Position numbers and translations under genes: made by a program
DNA from: Anadara kagoshimensis
Taxonomy: Eukaryota > Mollusca > Bivalvia > Arcoida > Arcidae
Assembly: GCA_021292105.1 (NCBI GenBank)
Contig: CM037870.1
Span: 63,300,083 to 63,364,082 of the forward strand
Direction of reading: 5' to 3'
Length of the DNA stretch: 64,000 nt
Notes under the pieces: generated by a model
The model's input: the letters and a program-made list of their open reading frames with translations, nothing else
The model's database searches: none
What the model was told of the DNA's origin: nothing
Shown: positions 12,882 through 24,459 of the stretch, piece after piece
Numbering within the stretch: position 1 is the first letter of the stretch
How the letters are laid out: each line of letters opens with the position of its first letter

Positions 12882-12937
12882 CGACGTCATGTCTCCACGA
12901 TATGACGTCATTCAATTGTCCTTTGATTGTGACGTCA
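12882..12937. promoter_or_regulatory. cluster of three CRE-like sites
   Basis: CGACGTCA at 12882 and TGACGTCA at 12903 and 12930, all within 56 bases. They match the CREB/ATF palindrome. No gene start lies next to them, so function is not shown. Confidence 0.4.
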
Positions 12938-13615
12938 CTGAAAGCCGCACGAGGAGGTGAAGATAGGCACGTGGAGGGGAAGATAGAAATTTCTACCATC
13001 GTTTATTCAAGCGGAAATCTCTATCTCAAACATAGGAAGATGGAAGAATAATGGTGTTACACGCACCGGTCAAGATCATTGCAGCCAGTTTTGGAATGGT
13101 GGAGGAAACCATAGAACCCTGAGAAAATCATGAATTTTGGCAATATTGAAGCAGACGACACTTTGAGCTTTCAAGTGTGTCCAACGGTAATGTGCAGGGG
13201 TATATGGAGCATCGGCATCTTCCGAAAGATTTCTAATTAAGGAGTGGATAGCGAAGGAACTATCAAAGTCTTGATCAACCCCCACCCAAGATTAGATCCT
13301 TACCATAGTGGTACTGGTGATTGGGCAACTACTGTAAATAGACGAAATATTCTGGATTACCATTGATAACTTATATATGTTATAATTGTCCATTTCACAT
13401 TTGCCTTGACCCTTTTCTCTATGTAGGTGTATATTGTAAACATTTTCAGAATACTTATTAGTATTACATTGACAATTATGGGAAATAAGTTAACGAGCAG
13501 AGTGTATCTAGAGAATGTAGACACGCCCTTCAGAAAACACTGATAAACATCAATGTAACTGATAGCCGATATACTTACAACTGGACACTGGCTACTATAT
13601 ACATGTATATCACTT

Positions 13616-13618
<3 letters not shown>

Positions 13619-13692
<74 letters not shown>
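13619..13692. repeat. (AT)n microsatellite
   Basis: A run of about 36 AT units. Confidence 0.97.
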
Positions 13693-13694
<2 letters not shown>

Positions 13695-13849
13695 AAATAT
13701 ATTAATCTCAATTTCAGGTGCACGGGTAAAAATGACCAGGTCACAAGTCAGGGGTTTTATAATTAGTGGTCTCAATATGCTTTTTTGTTATTTTTTGTCT
13801 TGTTTGACTATCTTATCATTAATTCGTGATCTTGATGAAATATTGGAGT

Positions 13850-14072
13850 CCAACGACCCAGTCAAGATTTTTTCACATATTTTGAGGCGGTCAGCATATG
13901 GATGGTAGAAAAAAACCAGAGTGTACAGAGAAAAATACCGACTTTAAGGCAATCGAACTGACACACTTTATCACACTAGAATCTGTCCCGGGTGGGATTC
14001 GAACCTAAGCGTAAAGAGGTTCTGTGATCTGCAAGCGCAAGCTTTAGATAGACTTATCGGCCACTGAGGCCC
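13850..14072 (-). mobile_element. tRNA-derived SINE
   Basis: Minus-orientation copy: tail CCCAGTCAAGATTTTTTCAC, body with CACACTAGAATCTGTCCC, B box GGGATTCGAACC and head ending CGGCCACTGAGGCC. Confidence 0.85.
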
Positions 14073-14469
14073 CTGTTATCACGTGTCCTTTTGCTAAGTA
14101 CATGGTTTTTTCAGTTTCTTCTATTTCTTTCTTCTGTTTCACGGTAGTACTATATTGTTGACTGGATTCCCAAATAACCGATTCAGGACCTTTATGCAAA
14201 TTCCTAATAATGTTGATCCGGACTGGAACAACATTCATTGCTTTTTTAGAATTTACACGTGTATGTTTAATCATACACATGTCATATTAATTGCGTCATG
14301 TGCCATTATTACATAATTGTTTTATTATGTGTCAGAGAGGTAATGAAAGACATAAAGGCAATGATTGAGATAATATAACATTAACATTTATACTTTATGT
14401 GAGAATGATTAACTTACTAAATATCAACTGTCAATTATGTGATACATTATAATCTATCATTATGCCAGG

Positions 14470-15060
14470 TAAGTGAGTGAATGAGATGAATCAGTAAAAT
14501 GATTATGTGAAAAAGTGGTGAAATAAGTGAGTGAAATGAATGATTGAGTGAGTGAATTAAATCAGTGAAATAAGTGAGAGTTAATTGTGAGTACGTAAAT
14601 GAGTGAAATGAATGAATAAATGAATAAATGAGGGGGATAGAGTAAACCGAATCAGTAAAACGAATGAGCTGGGAAAATAAGCGAGAGAAATGAATGAGTG
14701 AGTGAGTGGATTAAATGAGTCGGAGTGAGTTGTGAGGAAGTGGGGAAAATGAACTATGATGAATGAATGAATGAATGAATGAGGGAATAAACTGAATCAG
14801 TTAAATAAATGAGTGAATGAGTACGCGCAAGTAAATGAGAGGGTGGTTAAAATGAATGATTGCGTGATTGAGTTTATGCGAGAGTGAGTGAGTGAACTGA
14901 ATGAATAATTAACCGAGTCATTAGTATGAATGTGTGACCGAGTGATGGGTGGATAAAATGAATTGCCTAGTTAGTCCGTGCCGTGAGGGAGGAAGTAGGT
15001 AAAATAAATTTGACGAGTGAATGAGCCAGCGGAGAAGTGAGTTACTGAGTTGATCTGTGT
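14470..15060. repeat. degenerate GAGT/GAAT tetranucleotide tract
   Basis: Nearly 600 bases of imperfect GTGA, GAGT and AATG units, with a purer GAATGAATGAATGAAT core at 14760. It probably grew from a SINE-tail microsatellite. Confidence 0.8.
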
Positions 15061-15614
15061 TTGAAGTAGAATCGGGGCTAAATTATAGCTTCGTGAATAA
15101 AACTGTCAAGTATAAGAAATCAATTAAACATTATAATACAGATTAAAAACAAAATCATGGAATGTAGAATAAAGAACACGTCCTAAATCGATGTTCTATT
15201 TTAGAGTCTTGTGTTTGAGTCCAGCCAGACCGTGGTAGGTCTAAGGACAGGATATTTTGTTTCATAGTCCAACGGCATACAGTTGACAACAACAAACGCA
15301 ACCAAAAACACGACACAAACGGGTAATGATTTAATACACAGTCAAACAAGTCAAGATCGGAAACACAAACACGTATTTGGAGCGCTGATGATAAAACTCC
15401 CGACTTTGGACTGGTACTAGCGTAAAGGTCTTGTGAGGTGGTTATAGTAAATTGAATCCCCCCCCCCGGTCCGTCGGAGTTATTTTACACTCTGTGATCA
15501 ATAAATACGCACTTTTAAAGATTAAAACTACTAAAGCGTTATTTTATCAAACAATGAATCGAAATGATAAAGTTATATACATGTATCATCTTATTAAAAC
15601 TAAAAACTATTGTC

Positions 15615-15825
15615 CGGAGACTCTGTGGCCGAGTGGGCTTAATCTTCTCAAGCTTCTCATCGCCTAGCGGACAGATCCAAATGTGAAAAAGTTTGTCAGT
15701 TCGCTTCTTGAAGGTTGGTGGTGTTCTCCAGGCACTCCGCTTTCTTCCACGATCCCTGTACTGACCACCTAGATATAAGTGCAAAAATCTTGACTTGTGG
15801 CGTAAAACTCCTTTTAGTGTATTAA
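15615..15825 (+). mobile_element. tRNA-derived SINE
   Basis: Head CTCTGTGGCCGAGTGGGCTT, then body with GAAAAAGTTTGTCAGTTCGC and ACTGACCACCTAGATATAAG, and tail ATCTTGACTTGTGGCG. Confidence 0.85.
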
Positions 15826-16410
15826 ATAAAATAAAATAAGTCTCAAAATAGGTTTAGTTACCTTATAATTAAGGAGGGATAACTCTTATTTAAATGTGTA
15901 TCAAACTATGGCACAAGATATATATTACTTACCATTGGGGAACTCGTTTGCGTTATGACAGAAAGAACGCAAAAATAATATTGATAAAAATACACCAAAT
16001 CTAATCTCTAGTAAAATAAAATTTTGTAACGGTTTAACATAAGGCCTCAGAAAAACGTATACAGATAGCAGGAACCATGGCTTGGAGTTTTACAAAAATC
16101 GTTACTTTTCCGGTAAAATTATAACTTCGTAATTGACTTTGATGTTTTGCGAGAATATTTCCAAGTTTTTTCTCATTCGCAGATTTCTTTAAAATATATT
16201 TGGATTTCCATTATTTTGGTCCAAGCACGACTGATGAGAAATTTGATTCCAAAAACGACTAGTTCTGCAAAATAAAAACAGATTTAGTAAAAATTACTCC
16301 ATAATACATGTATATATATATTAATGGTTTGACTTGAAACGTTAGTGTTTTATGTATGTACATAGGCTAGCTAGGTTTAGACAGATTTTTATTTGCGAAT
16401 TGCCCATGTT

Positions 16411-17160
16411 CAATTAGACAGGTTTTTGGTTGGCCAGTTCAGACAGGTTAAGGGTTAACTCGGGCCTTATTTAGACAGGTTTTTGGCTTACCTAGGCCAG
16501 TTCAGACAGGTTAAGGATTTACTCGGGCCTTATTTAGATAGGTTTTTGGGCTTACGAGCCGTTCAGACAGGTTAAGGTTAACTCGGGGCCTTATTTAGAT
16601 AGGTTTTTTGGCTTACCGAGGCCAGTTCAGACAGGTTAAGGGTTACTCGGGCCTTATTTAGACAGGTTTTGGCTTACCTAGGCCAGTTCAGACAGGTTAA
16701 AGGTTTACTCGGGCCTTATTTAGACAGGTTTTTGGCTTACCGAGGCCAGTTCAGACAGGTTAAGGGTTAACTCGGGCCTTATTTAGACAGGTTTTTGGCT
16801 TACCGAGGCCAGTTCAGACAGGTTAAGGATTTACTCGGGCCTTATTTAGACAGGTTTTGGCTTACCGAGGCCAGTTCAGACAGGTTAAGGGTTAACTCGG
16901 GCCTTATTTAGATAGGTTTTTTGGCTTACCGAGGCCAGTTCAGACAGGTTAAGGGTTTACTCGGGCCTTATTTAGACAGGTTTTTGGCTTACCGAGGCCA
17001 GTTCAGACAGGTTAAGGATTTACTCGGGCCTTATTTAGACAGGTTTTTGGCTTACCGAGGCCAGTTCAGACAGGTTAAGGGTTAACTCGGGCCTTATTTA
17101 GACAGGTTTTTGGCTTACCGAGGCCAGTTCAGACAGGTTAAGGATTTACTCGGGCCTTAG
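16411..17160. repeat. 62-63-bp minisatellite, about 12 copies
   Basis: Units contain GGCCAGTTCAGACAGGTTAA, ACTCGGGCCTTATTTAGA and CAGGTTTTTGGCTTACCGAG. Length varies by one or two bases in homopolymers. Decayed units flank both sides. Confidence 0.95.
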
Positions 17161-17310
17161 CAGATTTTCGGCTTACGCAGGATTTAGTTAAGACAGGCTT
17201 TCGGTTAACTCGAAGTTCGTTTTTCACGGGTTCCCCCGTGCAATTAAACATGTATAACTTGAAAGTAAGACAGTACTGAAAACATAATTAACATAGTTAA
17301 AATAATATAC

Positions 17311-17447
17311 AATTATGGACTTTTTAGTGGTTGTATATGGTGTGATATTCACCGGAAAAATAAATATTGATCGAGGCGACAGCCGAGGTCAATATTTATT
17401 TTTCCGGTGAATATCACACCATATACAACCACTAAAAAGTCCATAAA
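17311..17447. repeat. foldback element, near-perfect palindrome
   Basis: Arms of about 57 bases are exact inverted copies (ATGGACTTTTTAGTGGTTGT outward, TTCACCGGAAAAATAAATAT inward). The centre is GATCGAGGCGACAGCCGAGG. The loop design resembles the foldbacks at 12.6 and 44.6 kb although the arms differ. Confidence 0.95.
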
Positions 17448-17459
17448 TGTTTTATTATA

Positions 17460-19130
17460 TAATTTAGCCACTGTGGCACTTCGGTTGACACTGTTTTCTC
17501 AAACCTGTGACCAGACAATCTAACTATTTTACCGATGTTAGATTTCCCTGCCCACCCTGGTTGATCACACTAAAATTATCCCGCATAAGTTAGATCAATC
17601 TCACTTTTTAAGTCTGTTTCTATGAAAAAATAAATGGCATTACGGATGAGACACAATCAATTACACACTACATTGTAAATTGATAATGCCATAACGTCAA
17701 CGTTCTATGAAAAAAATAACAGGACACAATCACTTGCGTACACTTAATTGATGACGTTCTAATCATTTACGGAGAACGTCAACAAAAATCGATGACGTAC
17801 ACCGAATTTCATATTCACCGGAAAATCCGTGGTATATGATGTGAGATCCAATGGTCACGTGTTACCGTTTTAGCCAATCATAAAGATGGAATTTATTAAT
17901 TATATAATAAACTCACTTATAAGATATTTTCTTTCAGAATTGAAATTTTTTATTAATATGTCAAATGTAAAATTCAAAAAAAAATATTACATTATTTTTA
18001 ATTACCGTATCTTTCGTTCAAGTTTACGTGACTATATACATAATATATAAATATTCAACCTAGCTGGCTCGTGTTACTAGTATTCAGTTTGGTTTACAAG
18101 GCAATGCAAGTCATAGCACTATCTATAAACGTCACTAAAAATTAAAACACTGCTGCTTACAACGTGTGTGCACAGTCGCTGAAACAGCCAATAATGACGT
18201 CACATGCGTGTATGAGTTACGTCACTTGATCAATGTTAATTATGGCTCCTTAATTACAATTGGTCTCAAGAAAGAGTTTTATTGAACAAGTATACATTTA
18301 TCGGTAAGATTACAGGTTTTGGTGTTGACCAATAATAAACCCAGAAATATGGTTTACTAGTAATTATTAACACGAAAATACTACACAAATATTATTCTTA
18401 TTTGACAAATTTTATCACTAAATATTTGTACTTTTGAAGTACTGTAGTACTGTTTAATTAAAGTATATTATTGAATATAGATATATTGAGAGCCAAATAA
18501 ATATTAAGTAATATTCTTGATCGATCCAGTTAAGTAAACAATTGAGTTCGCTGGTCTACGTATAAACAACTTAAACAATAAAATTGAGAAAAACATTATA
18601 AAAAAGAGATGATAGGGTCTGAAAGTCGCGGCATGTGATCAATATTGAAGGATCGCCGGCCACGCCCACAATGTTCCGACAAAGGACCGGCATGCTTGAT
18701 TTACACGCAAAAAAGAATGAAAATTCTGTCTGAATTGTACCGTTTAATGAATTCACTGAAATTAGTACGTCATTACTTGTCGTGACGCTGCTTTGGTACC
18801 GTGATGGTGGCCAGTATCGGAGCATAATAAGCATGACCGGCGATATGTCAATTTCCAGGTACAATCGACATGGTTAGAAAGCTACGTTAATGACGTCATG
18901 TAACTATTACCGTTTGACGTTTTCGACGCAAAGATAACGTTTTTTTTTCTGCTTCAAATGGGTTCGCCGCTGTATCATGTCATGTCCCCTAAGTTTGTGC
19001 AGAACCCTTATTACAAATGGGTATGAAATCACATAATATGACTTTTTACTGTAGAAACGTTATTCCGCGAATTCGTGACATTACGTTTTTCATAACGTTC
19101 CGCACAAACGTTAACGTTAAGTTGTAGAGA
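17460..19130. other. non-coding stretch with several ACGTCA/CRE-like motifs
   Basis: No gene supported. ATGACGTCACAT near 18195, TTACGTCACTT near 18218 and TGACGTCATG near 18891 are scattered here. An open frame at 18571-18864 (minus) has no recognisable domain. Confidence 0.45.
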
Positions 19131-19308
19131 GCGAACACCAATGCAGGGAGATTTTTACATCCGGGTACAAATCAAAGATTTTTTACAAAACTTCGAATCC
19201 TGTAGTTTGCATGATATTATATTATTCATGTGCGTGTTTCCAAGTGACGTGGTGGTCTGGTGAGTGGTTGCTTGAGGCATGTTGTTCATGACTCCAACTA
19301 TTGTCAAG

Positions 19309-19490
19309 TGGCCTCGATGGCCGAGTTGTCGGAAAAGTCCTCTTACTGATAACGACGCCACTCACCATCTAGGTTCGCGTACAGATCTTAGTGTAAGAAA
19401 GTTTGTCAGCTCAGTTGCCGAAGATTGGTAGTATTCTCCGGATACTCCTTTCCCCACCATCCCAAACTGGTTGTCCTGATTAAAAAAAGG
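19309..19490 (+). mobile_element. tRNA-derived SINE
   Basis: Head AGTGGCCTCGATGGCCGAGT, body with GTAAGAAAGTTTGTCAGCTC and TTCTCCGGATACTCC. The 3' tail is lost. It ends about 140 bases from the lectin stop codon. Confidence 0.8.
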
Positions 19491-19627
19491 GAAAGAACAC
19501 ATTACTCTCCAGCGCTCCACTCCGTCCACTCTACTATTCCATTGTAAGCATTGTCAACTAAATTCAGTTCAGCTAATCTTTTCACATTTTCACATTGAAT
19601 TATTGAATTAAATAAGTTTGACTAATT

Positions 19628-19896
19628 TTACAAACCCTGCTGAACGTGAATATTAGATAATTTTTTCGCAGATGATAACACACTGAATCCGTCATTGTAA
19701 AGTAGATCGTGCCATTTCCACTCCGCTAAGGCAAACATTGCAAGAATATTTTGTTGTGTATCGTTGTCCGGTTGCCATGAATTCCAATGAAAATACGTCA
19801 TCTCCGTTCCGTCATTTAACCTCCAGATTCCCTCTTCTTCGTCGTCTGAACCCTGTATCAATATCATGTAAAACACTTCTGTTGTAACTATCCCAC
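19628..19896 (-). CDS. lectin gene exon 3: second half of C-type lectin domain and stop
   Basis: Starts after TATATTTTAG and encodes a GSDDEEEGIWRLNDGTEMTY stretch, FHWNSWQPDND, EWKWHDLLYND and a Cys-free tail to TAA. Fold residues are present, but the two C-terminal disulfide cysteines are not, so the usual long-loop disulfide cannot form. Confidence 0.8.
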
Positions 19897-20608
19897 CTAA
19901 AATATAGAAGTTGTTAGAATGCATAAACCAGCCGTATCTGTATCAAAACAGAAGATTGACTGAATGGGTTTTACGTCCAGTAAAGAATATTTCACTTATA
20001 TCGAGACGTCACCAGCTATAGTTGAATGTGACATTGATAGATGTGACACAGAATATCAGTTTTAATTAATCTCTCCCAAGGACCCGTGACTTTCATTTCT
20101 AAATGCCGGACCACTTCGGTAGCTCAGTGATAGAGTGCTCACTTCGTATGTGGGAAGTCGTGGGTTAGAACCCGGCTAAGACTTGAAAATAGGTAGTTGC
20201 TGTTCTTTCGTCAAGCACTGTAACTCCACATAGCGGTGTTGCCACATAAAAGCGCCAGACACGTCTATGCGGGGAATTTCAACGCATAAAGAGGTCGGCC
20301 ACGTTTATGCGGCGGCGTTCAACGCATAAAGATGTGTTGCTTATATGCGGCGCGAGGCTGCCCTTTTTACGCTTAAAGAGGACTAATTCTAATAACTTAG
20401 TATGAATTTTAAAACCTTATATCTAGACAAATACGGTGCTGACGACTTTCATTATGACGATGACAAATTTATGCTGTTGTTGATAATGGTAATAATAACT
20501 GTAGGGAGGTGGAGGATGGGGACGATGAGAGGGCGACGACGGCGGCGATGGTGACTGTAATGTTGATGATCGTTAAATTGTGATTTTGGCAGAATTCGAC
20601 TATTGCTT

Positions 20609-20654
<46 letters not shown>

Positions 20655-23600
20655 TGATGATCGTCAGGATGATAGTGATGGTGGTGGTTTTTTAATGACG
20701 TTGTTAATGATGATGGCGGTGTAGGTGATTAGTAAATGTTTTCTTTATGTGGCGAAATGTAGCCTTTTTGCCGCATTAAAGCGTTCTCTATATACGTTGA
20801 AATTCCCTACATAAACGTGTAGGAACACGTTTATGCGACAACACCGCTATGTGGCGTAACAAAGCACTCGGCATTAAGAAATAAAAGTCACGGGGTTCTT
20901 TGGAAGAGACCAATGTCACGGCAAACGTTAAAGAACCACCCCTGCACATTGCGCTAAGCGCACTGTAAAGTTCAAGATTTATATAGCTGGCAACGTCTCG
21001 ATATAAGTGAAATACTAGTATTCTTGGCTGGGACGTTAAATCCCATTCAATAAATCAATCAATCTAAATGCTTGGCGAAAGAACTGCCACTGCCTTTTTT
21101 CAATTCCTGTTAAGATCCGGCCTGTTTACGAACCCCGGCTTCCCATATTTGGAACGAGCATTCTACCAACAACTACCGCGGTTCGAACCCTGTGCCTTAT
21201 ACCACATACTTTGCTAACCCTGTACTTAGTGAGCTACCGTAATGGTTATAGAATTCGAAATGACTTGCATTGCATACTTATTTCTGGTAATATGATACTT
21301 ATAACCTCTGCTGGATCATTGTGATACGTCTCCTCTATCCGGCCGGGGTTCGAACCCTCGACCTTCCAAATACGGACTCAGAACCCTACCAACTGAGCTA
21401 CCGCATTGGTTATAGACCATCAACGTACTTGCTACCTGTTGATTCCATAGAATTGCTTATCTTCTTATAAACTCCGCCTACTAATAGCCGTTGTGGCCTT
21501 GATTTGAACCCTCGTCTTCCAGATACAGAGCGATCACTATACCAACTGAGCTACCGCAGTGCAAGTCCAACAATTAAGTCTGGGCACTACACTCTAAAAT
21601 TTAATTTTGTTTCAAATATGAAAAAACATGACAGATACGGTAAACATCGGTTTATACACGGAAGTGTTGTTTCAGTTACGTTTTGATTTAGTCGTTTTCA
21701 AAAAAAAAAAAAAAAAAAAATCGAAAAACCCAATTTTGGAAAATTTTAAGGTTTATTAAAATCTTGCACAACTATGGCAATTTTAACATCAACATAAAAT
21801 AAATTGTATATAATGATATGAACCACCAACTTTTGTGCTTCAAAGTTAGTAATAATTGCAAACAAGGAGACTTTGAGTTACCGAACACAAATGGCAAGAA
21901 AACGTTAAGAAGAGAGAATAAGAAGAAACCTACAGAGAAGAATAAACACCAGAACAGGTGAGTGTTTATTTTTTATTCTTTTGACACTTAGGGTGTTTTG
22001 ATCCCAATGCTACATTTCTTTGGGATTAAAATATTATTCCATTGATATTTCAGGAAAGTGGTATCCAGATGCACTCCCTTTTTAACAAGGTTTAGAGTTG
22101 TAACTTTAAAAGAAGCTGGTCATTTCTGAAAATTATTCATAAAATGATTGAAAAAAATTAAATTGAAGTTTCATAAAAGAACAATGCAAAAAATATAGAA
22201 AAATATTAAGAAACGGGAAGTAAGTGTTAAAGATAAACCTAGATCAGGGAGACCAATGTGTTTTACAAAAAGGAGTGAGTGAGTAATGGTGTTCAACGTC
22301 CCAGTCAAGAATATTTCACTTATATCGAGACGTCGCCAGTTTCAGGCGAAAGTGCAGAAATTTTGCCTGTGCGTTGCGCTGATGGCATTATACAGCAGGG
22401 TTCTTTAGCGTGCTAAGCCCACCGTGACACGGGACCTCGTTATTTTAAGTTCCCATCCGAAAGAACCGTGACTTTCATTTCGTAATGCCGAGTGCTTGGG
22501 GAAAGAACTTTACAAAAAGGTTTGATAGATATAATAAACGTCAAGTCTTGTCAAATAGATGGTCAACATTGTGTGAATTAGTTGCAGATATTAATAGAAA
22601 CGCCAAAACGAATGTAAGCACTAAAACAATTCGGAAAAAAAATTCACGAATTTGGCTTGGGAAGTTATGTACCCGAGAGAAAACAACTTTTGACCAAAAC
22701 ACAAAACATAAAAGGTTGGTCTGGACTAGGAAACATCTTTCAAAAACAAAATATCATTAGAAAAGTGTATTATTTTCCAACGAATCAATCTTTAGAACAA
22801 ATTGCAATAGAAAAAAATTTAAAGTTTGGCGATATAAACATGATAAGTATCACAATCATTGTATTCAAACAACAGTTAAGCACACGTCACAAGTTCATGT
22901 TTGGGATGTTATTTCTAAAAATGGTCCTGGAATCCTAAAAAAGTGAAAGGGAGTTTAAATAGTGAACAATATCAGAAGTGCATTGTTAATGACATTGACG
23001 TTGTATGTAAATGTTTAGTTTTTTCTAATAAGAAATATATTTTCAACAGGACAATGCGCCATGCTATAGCTCTAAATCCACTATGGCATATTTCAACAGA
23101 AAGGCGGTAAATGTGTTACAAGGCCCGCAAGTTCGCCAGTAGAGAATATCCGGGACTACATTGGTCAACGTGTGGCGAAAGAATTGCCGAAATCATCCTA
23201 CGAACTCTGGAAAGCCATCCAGTGCTATTGTTATAACATTGACAGAAAATACTTGCAATCCCTTTATGACCATATTCCATAGAGAATTAAGGAACTGTAT
23301 AAAAATAAAGGTGGACAAACCAAATACTAATTTAATGAATCAGACACAAGTATGGTAATCAATATTAACTTGATTTTCATGTTTATCTAGAGAGTGCCCA
23401 AACTTTATTGTTGGACCTGTAGTTATAGAACTGCTTACTTACTAATTGATGTTCTTCTTAAAACTTCTGCTGAGTCATCGTAGCACGTGACGTTTATCCT
23501 GCCGGGGTTCGAACCATAGTCCTTTCCGATACAAAGCGATCACTGTACTAACTGAGCTACAGAAGTGGTTAAATTCTAACTTACTTGCTACTTGTCCATA

Positions 23601-24418
23601 GAATTGTTGTTCTTCTTGTGATTTTATACTTATAACTTCTGCTGAGTCATTATGGCACGTCTCGTTAATCCTGGTGACGTTCAACATTGGTAAAACTTCC
23701 GGATATGTCTTGTAGCATTTCCACATGGGCTTGTAGAATATGAAACCTTGATCCAACGGACAGTTTTCTGGAAAAAAAAGTTTGAATATTTCTTTTGAAA
23801 ATTTTGTTAGCTTTTGCTGATTTTGATATGGCGATGAGGACACAATGTGTGCTTGATTTGAAAACGAGAATGAAAAGCAAGCCTAAATCATCAAATATAA
23901 GACATAATAACAACGTATTGGGACCACTGGATTTAAATATCAAAATTGTATAAAATGTACACGTTTATTATGGTGCCAGAAAAGCGTATTTGGTTACAAA
24001 AATTGAACATCTGCCAGGAAGAGAATACACAGTCACAGAATATTGCTGAGAGATGTCACAAGATTGATATCTGGCGAGATATCACAAACATAAAGTTATA
24101 TCACATTATCCACAAAGTTTGGAAACAAAAGTACGTTAAACCTGAAACGAATTTGGTAAGAAAAATGTAAGAGAATATACGACACCTTGTAGGTTTTGGA
24201 TTTTGTTACAAAATGCGTTGCAAATCTGACATACATACTATATCCGTTGATGATTGCAACGGATGTATAGAAATATCAATGTGGGAATGTGTTAGTCAAT
24301 ATACATAATCTTGATTGCCGGTTAAAATTACAGGGATTAGGTTGATATTTTGATATGTTGAGAGAATCGATAGGTCCATCCTGGAGATGGTTCTGTTAGA
24401 CTGGTGTTGTACAAGGAG

Positions 24419-24459
<41 letters not shown>

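Larger units (their letters stand above)
20111..21065 (+). mobile_element. tRNA-derived SINE split by a MITE
   Basis: Head CGGTAGCTCAGTGATAGAGT with B box GTGGGTTAGAACCC, body interrupted at 20220-20861, then resuming at AAAGCACTCGGCATTAAG and ending GTCTCGATATAAGTGAAATA, GGGACGTTAAATCCC and an ATCAATC tail. Confidence 0.85.
21561..23420 (+). mobile_element. decayed Tc1/mariner element with a nested SINE
   Basis: Terminal inverted repeats: left AGTCCAACAATTAAGTCTGG, right (reverse complement) GGTCCAACAATAAAGTTTGG. A TA follows the right end. The interior is a relic transposase: a helix-turn-helix piece (TRFRVVTLKEAGHF), KDKPRSGRPMCFTKR, a second HTH (DINRNAKTNVSTKTIRKK), QDNAPCYSSKSTMAYFN, and a C-terminal ELPKSSYELWKAI...LQSLYDHIP stretch. 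Stops and shifts make it inactive. Confidence 0.88.

Noticed and set aside
18571-18864. 97-residue minus ORF
   Set aside because: No domain, signal peptide or splice site; composition looks random.
20111-20172. Candidate tRNA-Thr gene (CGT in anticodon position)
   Set aside because: D and anticodon stems pair loosely but the acceptor and T stems do not, and it continues into a SINE body.
21341-21408. Candidate tRNA gene (minus strand, intact A and B boxes)
   Set aside because: The acceptor and anticodon stems do not pair; it is one of several tRNA-like SINE heads.
22485-22938. Two overlapping plus-strand ORFs as independent genes
   Set aside because: They are frames of the decayed Tc1 transposase, the first starting inside the SINE.
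24422-24456. (GA)n tract as a GAGA-factor promoter element
   Set aside because: It lies inside an intron among exon-end duplicates; a simple repeat is enough explanation.
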